A stretch of DNA of 64,000 nucleotides from Streptomyces sp. NBC_01264 (GTDB lineage: Bacteria; Actinomycetota; Actinomycetes; Streptomycetales; Streptomycetaceae). The stretch's first letter is position 1, and each line of letters begins with the position of its first letter. The translations under genes and the position numbers were made by a program. Positions 58,272-64,000 of the stretch are shown here, one piece after another. The notes below the pieces were generated by a model. That model searched no databases and was not told the origin of the DNA. It was given only the letters and a program-made list of their open reading frames with translations. The stretch spans positions 4,092,001-4,156,000 of the forward strand of contig NZ_JAPEOX010000001.1 of NCBI RefSeq assembly GCF_026340675.1. Direction: 5' to 3'.

Positions 58272-59720
58272 GTGAGCGCCAACCGCCCGGCAGCCGTCGT
58301 CGTACTCGCAGCGGGTGAAGGCACCCGCATGAAGTCGGCCACACCCAAGGTTCTGCACGAGATCGGCGGGCGCTCGCTCGTCGGTCACGTCGTCGCCGCC
58401 TCCCGCGAACTGGACCCCACCCACCTCGTCGTCGTCGTCGGGCACGCCCGCGAGCAGGTCACCGCGCACCTCGCCTCGATCGACGCCGACGTCCGCACCG
58501 CGGTCCAGTACGAGCAGAACGGCACCGGGCACGCCGTCCGGATGGCCCTCGAAGAGCTCGGCAGCGACCAGCCCGCCGGCACCGTGGTCGTCGTCTGCGG
58601 TGACACCCCGCTGCTGACCGGCGAGACCCTGGCCGCACTGACGGCCACGCACGAGGCCGACGGCAACGCCGTCACCGTGCTGACCGCCGAGGTCCCCGAC
58701 TCCACCGGGTACGGCCGGATCATCCGCGGCGCCGACGGGGCGGTCACCGCCATCGTCGAGCACAAGGACGCCACCGACGCCCAGCGCGCGATCCGTGAGA
58801 TCAACTCCGGGGTCTTCGCCTTCGACGGCACCCTCCTCGCCGACGCCCTCGGCAAGGTCCGCACCGACAACAGCCAGGGCGAGGAGTACCTCACCGACGT
58901 GCTCGGCATCCTGCGCGAGGCCGGCCACCGCGTCGGCGCGGCCGTGGGCGCGGACCACCGGCAGATCCTCGGGATCAACAACCGGGTCCAGCTCGCCGAG
59001 GCCCGCGCCCTGCTGAACGCCCGCCTGCTGGAGAGCGCCATGCTCGCCGGCGTGACGATCGTCGACCCGGCGAGCACGCTCGTCGACGTGACGGTGACTT
59101 TCGGCCAGGACGCGATCGTGCACCCCGGCACCCAGCTGCTCGGCACCACGCACATCGCCGAGCAGGCCGAGGTCGGCCCCAACACCCGCCTGAAGGACAC
59201 GCACGTCGGCGCCGGCGCCCGGGTGGACAACACCGTGGCGGACACCGCCGTCGTCGGCCCCTCGGCGAGCGTCGGCCCCTTCGCGTACCTGCGTCCGGGC
59301 ACCAACCTGGGCGCGAAGGCCAAGGCCGGCACCTACGTGGAGATGAAGAACGCCACGATCGGCGAGGGCACCAAGGTCCCCCACCTGTCCTACGTCGGCG
59401 ACGCGACGATCGGCGAGTACACGAACATCGGCGCCGCCAGCGTGTTCGTGAACTACGACGGTGAGCACAAGCACCACACGACCGTCGGCTCACACTGCAA
59501 GACGGGTTCGGACAACATGTTTGTGGCTCCCGTCACCATCGGGGACGGCGCCTACACGGCCGCCGGCTCCGTGATCACGAAGGACGTGCCGCCCGGCGCC
59601 CTGGCCGTGGCCCGTGGCCAGCAGCGGAATATCGAGGGCTGGGTGGCCCGCAAGCGTCCGGGAAGCGCCGCCGCGACAGCGGCTCAGTCGGCGGTCCGCG
59701 AGGACTCCGACGAACGCTGA
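58272..59720 (+). CDS. glmU: GlmU, bifunctional GlcNAc-1-phosphate uridyltransferase / GlcN-1-phosphate acetyltransferase
   Basis: 482 residues from GTG 58272. Residues 1-230 are the uridyltransferase (VVVLAAGEGTRMKSATPKV signature; Mg2+ loop with Asp). Residues 250-450 are the left-handed beta-helix acetyltransferase with repeated hexapeptides (VGPFAYLRPGTNLG, VHLSYVGDATIGEY-like). Both active-site regions are present. The C-terminal ~30 residues are a basic, Ala-rich tail. It produces UDP-GlcNAc for peptidoglycan. It follows tRNA-Gln and is upstream of prs, which it may be co-transcribed with (133-base gap). Confidence 0.96.
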   Translation: MSANRPAAVVVLAAGEGTRMKSATPKVLHEIGGRSLVGHVVAASRELDPTHLVVVVGHAREQVTAHLASIDADVRTAVQYEQNGTGHAVRMALEELGSDQPAGTVVVVCGDTPLLTGETLAALTATHEADGNAVTVLTAEVPDSTGYGRIIRGADGAVTAIVEHKDATDAQRAIREINSGVFAFDGTLLADALGKVRTDNSQGEEYLTDVLGILREAGHRVGAAVGADHRQILGINNRVQLAEARALLNARLLESAMLAGVTIVDPASTLVDVTVTFGQDAIVHPGTQLLGTTHIAEQAEVGPNTRLKDTHVGAGARVDNTVADTAVVGPSASVGPFAYLRPGTNLGAKAKAGTYVEMKNATIGEGTKVPHLSYVGDATIGEYTNIGAASVFVNYDGEHKHHTTVGSHCKTGSDNMFVAPVTIGDGAYTAAGSVITKDVPPGALAVARGQQRNIEGWVARKRPGSAAATAAQSAVREDSDER

Positions 59721-59853
59721 GGTGAACTGACCGGAAACGGCTACGCCCGATACGGCGTACCGTGATACGTGAACGCAATTCGGCTGGCTCACCGTGTGCG
59801 GGACGGACGCACATGGGGGCGAGCAGCTTTCCCACGTCTGAGGAGACAGTGCT

Positions 59854-60831
59854 GTGACCGGGATCAAGACGACCGGCGAGAAGAAGCTGATGCTCTTCTC
59901 CGGCCGCGCCCACCCCGAGCTGGCCGAGGAGGTCGCGCACCAGCTCGGTGTCGGCCTCGTGCCGACCAAGGCTTTCGACTTCGCGAACGGCGAGATCTAC
60001 GTCCGCTTCCAGGAGTCGGCGCGTGGCGCGGACTGCTTCCTGATCCAGAGCCACACGGCTCCGATCAACAAGTGGATCATGGAGCAGCTGATCATGATCG
60101 ACGCGCTCAAGCGCGCGTCGGCACGCTCCATCACCGTGATCGTCCCGTCCTACGGGTACGCCCGCCAGGACAAGAAGCACAAGGGCCGCGAGCCGATCTC
60201 GGCCCGCCTGGTCGCGGACCTGCTGAAGACCGCGGGTGCGGACCGCATCCTCACGGTCGATCTGCACACCGACCAGATCCAGGGCTTCTTCGACGGCCCG
60301 GTCGACCACCTTTCGGCCCTGTCGGTCCTCGCGGACTACGTCGGCGCCAAGGTCGACCGCTCCAAGCTGACGATCGTCTCCCCGGACGCCGGCCGCGTAC
60401 GCGTCGCCGACCGCTGGTGCGACCGCCTGGACGCCCCCCTGGCGATCGTGCACAAGCGCCGCGACAAGGACGTCGCCAACCAGGTGACCGTCCACGAGGT
60501 GGTCGGTGAGGTCAAGGGCCGCGTCTGCGTCCTGGTCGACGACATGATCGACACGGGTGGCACCATCTGCGCCGCCGCCGACGCGCTCTTCGCGCACGGC
60601 GCGGAGGACGTCATCGTGACGGCCACGCACGGCATCCTGTCGGGCCCGGCCGCCGATCGCCTGAAGAACTCCAAGGTCAGCGAGTTCGTGTTCACGAACA
60701 CCCTGCCGGACCCGTCCGACCTGGAGCTCGACAAGATCACGGTGCTCTCCATCGCCCCGATGATCGCCCGCGCCGTGCGCGAGGTCTTCGAGGACGGCTC
60801 GGTCACCAGCCTGTTCGAAGAGCAGCAGTAG
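59854..60831 (+). CDS. prs: Ribose-phosphate pyrophosphokinase (PRPP synthetase)
   Basis: 325 residues from GTG 59854. It has the ATP-binding flexible loop YARQDKKHKGREPIS, the metal-binding TVDLHTDQIQGFFD, and the PRPP loop VDDMIDTGGTI. It forms PRPP from ribose-5-phosphate and ATP for nucleotides, His and Trp. Length and motifs are standard class I. Downstream hairpin at 60855. Confidence 0.97.
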   Translation: MTGIKTTGEKKLMLFSGRAHPELAEEVAHQLGVGLVPTKAFDFANGEIYVRFQESARGADCFLIQSHTAPINKWIMEQLIMIDALKRASARSITVIVPSYGYARQDKKHKGREPISARLVADLLKTAGADRILTVDLHTDQIQGFFDGPVDHLSALSVLADYVGAKVDRSKLTIVSPDAGRVRVADRWCDRLDAPLAIVHKRRDKDVANQVTVHEVVGEVKGRVCVLVDDMIDTGGTICAAADALFAHGAEDVIVTATHGILSGPAADRLKNSKVSEFVFTNTLPDPSDLELDKITVLSIAPMIARAVREVFEDGSVTSLFEEQQ

Positions 60832-60854
60832 CAGTCCCAGCAGAGATCGTTTTG

Positions 60855-60912
60855 GGTACGGCCTCCCTCCCCGGGTACACTCCTCGAGTTGCTCGGCGAG
60901 GGAGGCCGTACC
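60855..60912. promoter_or_regulatory. Perfect 15-bp stem between prs and rplY with a promoter-like core
   Basis: GGTACGGCCTCCCTC (60855-60869) pairs with GAGGGAGGCCGTACC (60898-60912) over a 28-base loop, followed by TGTTTT. The loop contains TACACT (60876-60881), 18 bases after TTGGGT (60852-60857), a possible promoter for rplY. The site may thus end prs transcription and start rplY transcription. Confidence 0.5.
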
Positions 60913-61019
60913 TGTTTTCCACAGGTTGCGGATGCTCCGTTATCGACGCGCTCTTCGTAGCAGGCCGTGTTCCGGCCGGGTGACTGTCGTCCATTTCCGT
61001 CACCCCACGAGGAGTGAGC

Positions 61020-61595
61020 ATGTCCGAGATCAAGCTTGCCGCGAAGGTCCGCGAGAACTTCGGCAAGGGCTCTGCCCGCCAGGCCCGCCGTGACGCCCTG
61101 ACCCCCGCGGTCATCTACGGCCACGGCACCGACCCGAAGCACGTCAACGTGGACGCCCACGCGCTCCAGCTGGCGCTGCGCACCCCGAACGTCCTGCTCT
61201 CCCTGGACATCGAGGGCGCCGGCACCGAGCTGGTCATCCCGAAGGCCGTTCAGAAGCACCCGCTGAAGCGCTCGATCTCCCACGTCGACTTCCTGATCGT
61301 CAAGAAGGGCGAGAAGGTCACCGTCGACGTCGCGATCGTCACCGAGGGCGAGCTGGCCCCGGGCGGCAACATGCTGGAGACCCTCCAGAACACCATCTCC
61401 GTCGAGGCCGAGGCCACCCACATCCCGACCGAGGTCACCGTCTCGATCGCGGGCCTGGAGGCCGGTGCCACCATCACCGCCTCCGACCTCGTCCTGCCGG
61501 CCGGCACCACCCTGGCCGTCGACGGCGACATCGCCGTCCTGCAGGTCATCGGCGCGGGCACCGAGGAGCCGGCCGCCGAGAGCACCGAGGCCTGA
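61020..61595 (+). CDS. rplY: 50S ribosomal protein L25 / general stress protein Ctc
   Basis: 191 residues from ATG 61020 (GGAG 6 bases upstream; the GTG two codons before is not needed). The N-terminal ~95 residues are the L25 5S rRNA-binding domain ([21 protein letters not shown]). Residues about 95-185 are the TL5/Ctc beta domain ([18 protein letters not shown]). An Ala/Glu-rich tail ends the protein. It binds 5S rRNA in the large subunit. It sits between prs and pth, a conserved order in Gram-positive bacteria. Confidence 0.95.
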   Translation: MSEIKLAAKVRENFGKGSARQARRDALTPAVIYGHGTDPKHVNVDAHALQLALRTPNVLLSLDIEGAGTELVIPKAVQKHPLKRSISHVDFLIVKKGEKVTVDVAIVTEGELAPGGNMLETLQNTISVEAEATHIPTEVTVSIAGLEAGATITASDLVLPAGTTLAVDGDIAVLQVIGAGTEEPAAESTEA

Positions 61596-61626
61596 GCCTC
61601 ACCGCTCACCTTCAGCACTTGCTGAA

Positions 61627-61667
61627 CGACCGCCGTCCGGCTCCACTGGAGCGGGACGGCGGTCGTC
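61627..61667 (+). terminator. rplY terminator
   Basis: Outer stem ACGACCGCCGTCC/GGACGGCGGTCGT (61627-61639, 61655-61667) and inner GCTCC-ACT-GGAGC. It lies 32 bases past the rplY stop and 20 before the pth ATG, so it could also act as an attenuator for pth. Confidence 0.7.
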
Positions 61668-61686
61668 TTCGTATAAGGAGCTTTTG

Positions 61687-62277
61687 ATGTCGGACGACGC
61701 GGCGCCCTGGCTGATCGTGGGTCTCGGGAACCCGGGTGCGGAGTACGAGGGCAACCGCCACAACATCGGTTTCATGGTCGCCGACCTGCTGGCGGAGCGG
61801 ATGCGCGGCAAGTTCAAGGCGCACAAGGCCCGCGCCCAGGTGGTCGAGGGCCGCATCGGCCCGCCGGGACCGCTGAACCGGCGCGTGGTGCTGGCCAAGC
61901 CCATGTCGTTCATGAACCTGTCCGGCGGCCCGGTGACGGCGCTGCGGGACTTCTACAAGGTGCCGCTGGACCGGATCGTCGCGGTCCACGACGAGCTGGA
62001 CATCGACTACCCGACGCTGCGGCTGAAGCTGGGCGGCGGGGACAACGGCCACAACGGCCTCAAGTCGATGACCAAGTCGATGGGCCCCGACTACCACCGG
62101 GTGCGCTGCGGCATCGGCCGCCCGCCGGGCCGGATGCAGGTCGCCGACTTCGTGCTGAAGGACTTCTCCTCCACGGAGCGCAAGGAGCTGGACTGGTTCG
62201 TCGACCGTTCGGCGGACGCCGTGGAATGCCTGATCCAGGAGGGCCTGGAGCGCGCGCAGTCCACGTATAACAGCTGA
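61687..62277 (+). CDS. pth: Peptidyl-tRNA hydrolase
   Basis: 196 residues from ATG 61687. The catalytic His25 lies in GNRHNIGF, the Asn in [10 protein letters not shown], and the Asp in VHDELDIDY, with the C-terminal [13 protein letters not shown] loop. It releases tRNA from aborted peptidyl-tRNA. It is 91 bases behind rplY, in the conserved rplY-pth pairing. It ends in the hairpin at 62314. Confidence 0.96.
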   Translation: MSDDAAPWLIVGLGNPGAEYEGNRHNIGFMVADLLAERMRGKFKAHKARAQVVEGRIGPPGPLNRRVVLAKPMSFMNLSGGPVTALRDFYKVPLDRIVAVHDELDIDYPTLRLKLGGGDNGHNGLKSMTKSMGPDYHRVRCGIGRPPGRMQVADFVLKDFSSTERKELDWFVDRSADAVECLIQEGLERAQSTYNS

Positions 62278-62313
62278 CACGCCAACAGCTGACACGGCCA
62301 CAGCTGGTACGGG

Positions 62314-62351
62314 CAGAGGGCCCGCGCACCTTCCGGTGTGCGGGCCCTCTG
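62314..62351. terminator. Bidirectional terminator between pth and ppc
   Basis: CAGAGGGCCCGCGCACC (62314-62330) pairs with GGTGTGCGGGCCCTCTG (62335-62351) with one G-T mismatch, loop TTCC. It ends both convergent transcripts. Confidence 0.85.
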
Positions 62352-62370
62352 TCGTAGGTCGTACGAAACC

Positions 62371-64000
62371 TCAGCCGGTGTTGCGCAGGCCGGCCGCGAC
62401 GCCGTTGACGGTGAGGAGCAGGGCCCGGGACAGGATCGGGTCCGCCTCCTCGCCGCGCTCGGCGGCCGCCCGCTGGCGGGCCAGCAGGGAGACCTGGAGG
62501 TAGGAGATCGGGTCCAGGTAGGCGTCGCGGACCGAGAAGGTCTGCTGGAGGACCGGGTTGGAGTCGAGGAGCTTCTCGCCGCCGGTGATCCGCAGGACCT
62601 CGCGGACGGTCAGCTCGTGCTCGGCCTCGATGCGGGCGAACACGTGCTTGAGCTCGTCGGGCACCAGGGTGTCGACGTAGTGGCGGGCGATCCGCAGGTC
62701 CGTCTTGGCCAGCGTCATCTCGACGTTGGACAGGAAGTTGCGGAAGAAGTGCCAGCGCTCGCCCATCTCGGTCAGGGCGTCGCCCTGGCCCGCCTCGCGC
62801 AGGGCCTTGAGGCCCGAGCCGACCCCGTACCAGCCGGGGACGATCTGGCGGGACTGGGTCCAGCCGAACACCCACGGGATGGCGCGCAGGCCGTCGAGGC
62901 CGGCGCCGGAGTCGGGGCGGCGCGAGGGGCGCGAGCCCAGGTGCAGGTCGGCGAGCTGGTCCACGGGGGTGGCCTTGAAGAAGTACGCCGGCAGGTCCGG
63001 GTCCTCGACGAGCGCGCGGTACGCGTCGTGCGCGGCGTCCGAGACGGTGTCCATGGCCGCGTCCCAGCGGGCCAGGTCCTCGTCGGACTGGCGCGGGGCG
63101 GTGTGCAGGGCGGAGGCCTGGAGGGTGGCCGCGACGGTCAGCTCCAGGTTCTCGCGGGCCAGCGAGGGGACGAGGTACTTGTCGGAGATGACCTCGCCCT
63201 GCTCGGTGACCTTGATCTCGCCCTCCAGGGTGCCCCAGGGCTGTGCGAGGATCGCGTCGTGCGAGGGGCCGCCGCCACGGCCGACGGTGCCGCCGCGGCC
63301 GTGGAAGAGGCGCAGGCGGACGCCGTAGCGGTGGGCCACGTCGCGCAGCCGACGCTGGGCGCGGTGGATCTCCCACTGGGAGGTGGTGATGCCCCCGAAC
63401 TTGGAGGAGTCGGAGTAGCCCAGCATGACCTCCTGGACGTCGCCGCGCAGCGAGACCAGGCGCCGGTAGGAGGGGTCGGCCAGCATCTCGTCGAGGATGA
63501 CGTCGGCGGCCTTGAGCTCGTCGGTGGTCTCCAGGAGCGGGACGATGCCGATCTTGGCCCAGCCGCCGTGCAGGTCGATGAGACCGGCCTCGCGGGCGAG
63601 GACGGCGGCGGCGAAGACGTCGTCGGCGCCCTGGCACATCGAGATGATGTACGACTCGATGACCTCGGGGCCGAACTTCTCGAAGGCGTCCTTGATGGCG
63701 CCGAACACGCCGAGCGTCTTCTGGCCGGCCGCGTCGAGCGGGGCCGGGGTGGGCGCCAGCGGGCGGCGCGAGCGCAGCTCCTTGGCCAGGAGGCGGCCGC
63801 GGTAGTCGCGGGGCATGTCCGCGTAGCGCCAGGACTCCTCGCCGAGCCGGTCGAAGAGCTGACCCAGCGCGTGGTGGTGGGCGTCCGCGTGCTCGCGCAC
63901 GTCCATCGTGGCGAGCTGGAGGCCGAAGGCGGCCAGCGTGCGGATGGTGCGGTCCATGCGGCCGTCGGCGAAGAGCGCGCCGCGGTGCTCGCGCAGGGAG
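62371..64000 (-). CDS. ppc: Phosphoenolpyruvate carboxylase (5' end outside window)
   Basis: The frame is open to the right edge, so the N-terminal part is missing; about 543 C-terminal residues are present. Catalytic motifs [14 protein letters not shown] and [17 protein letters not shown] are present, and the C-terminus ends in the family-specific NTG. It carboxylates PEP to oxaloacetate to refill the citrate cycle. The [10 protein letters not shown] motif has Phe where E. coli has Asp, which is normal in Streptomyces as far as I recall. It is convergent with pth and shares its terminator. Confidence 0.95.
   Translation of the reverse strand, partial: SLREHRGALFADGRMDRTIRTLAAFGLQLATMDVREHADAHHHALGQLFDRLGEESWRYADMPRDYRGRLLAKELRSRRPLAPTPAPLDAAGQKTLGVFGAIKDAFEKFGPEVIESYIISMCQGADDVFAAAVLAREAGLIDLHGGWAKIGIVPLLETTDELKAADVILDEMLADPSYRRLVSLRGDVQEVMLGYSDSSKFGGITTSQWEIHRAQRRLRDVAHRYGVRLRLFHGRGGTVGRGGGPSHDAILAQPWGTLEGEIKVTEQGEVISDKYLVPSLARENLELTVAATLQASALHTAPRQSDEDLARWDAAMDTVSDAAHDAYRALVEDPDLPAYFFKATPVDQLADLHLGSRPSRRPDSGAGLDGLRAIPWVFGWTQSRQIVPGWYGVGSGLKALREAGQGDALTEMGERWHFFRNFLSNVEMTLAKTDLRIARHYVDTLVPDELKHVFARIEAEHELTVREVLRITGGEKLLDSNPVLQQTFSVRDAYLDPISYLQVSLLARQRAAAERGEEADPILSRALLLTVNGVAAGLRNTG

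Noticed and set aside
62371..64000. Phe in the [10 protein letters not shown] segment of ppc as a possible inactivating change
   Set aside because: The rest of the active site is intact and, to my recollection, this variant is normal in Streptomyces PEP carboxylases.

Overview
This is a continuous stretch of a high-GC actinobacterial chromosome, almost certainly Streptomyces. The evidence is GC-saturated third codon positions, frequent GTG starts, bldA-type tRNA-Leu(TAA), an rpf/LysM cell-wall hydrolase beside eno, and the gene order glmU-prs-rplY-pth-ppc found in Streptomyces cores. It is chromosomal core with a few accessory patches. There is no prophage, CRISPR array or antibiotic cluster.

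Layout. 1-9 kb: an RpiR-type regulator (cut by the left edge), an MFS pump, cystathionine beta-synthase, an SGNH esterase, a thiolase and small unknown genes. 9-14 kb: a Bax-inhibitor-1 membrane protein, the developmental tRNA gene bldA, and a MacB/FtsX-type ABC transporter. 14-25 kb: a cyclopropane synthase-like methyltransferase, type II NADH dehydrogenase, a MerR/DNA-clamp fusion, the divIC-DUF501-ppx operon, enolase, and two resuscitation-promoting factors, one behind a c-di-AMP riboswitch. 25-38 kb: a P450 divergent from a flavohaemoglobin-like reductase, mazG, a SurA-like lipoprotein, a YfhO-type membrane protein, a Ser/Thr kinase, an orphan HTH-methylase and secreted or lipoprotein genes. 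38-50 kb: mfd, a decayed toxin-antitoxin locus struck by a TnpB (IS1341-type) element, a second copy of the FtsX-type ABC system, a 20-C homopolymer, an MFS pump, and a membrane protein whose tenth codon is TTA. 50-58 kb: a coiled-coil protein, then an unusual locus of deaminase, WHH-nuclease and SUKH-immunity domains, two paralogous unknown genes and an orphan histidine kinase. 58-64 kb: tRNA-Gln, glmU, prs, rplY, pth and the 3' part of ppc.

How the parts fit. Several genes feed cell-wall growth and its remodelling: glmU makes UDP-GlcNAc, divIC acts in septation, and the rpf hydrolases act on peptidoglycan. Development is tied in through bldA and possibly through the TTA-containing gene at 49104-49913. 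The most unusual system is 51134-55682. It holds three candidate toxin-type catalytic domains (two deaminase folds and one WHH nuclease), each fused or adjacent to a SUKH immunity domain, with no visible secretion signals and a palindrome in the divergent promoter region. Its function is not known to me, and calling it a toxin/immunity or nucleic-acid-editing system is inference.
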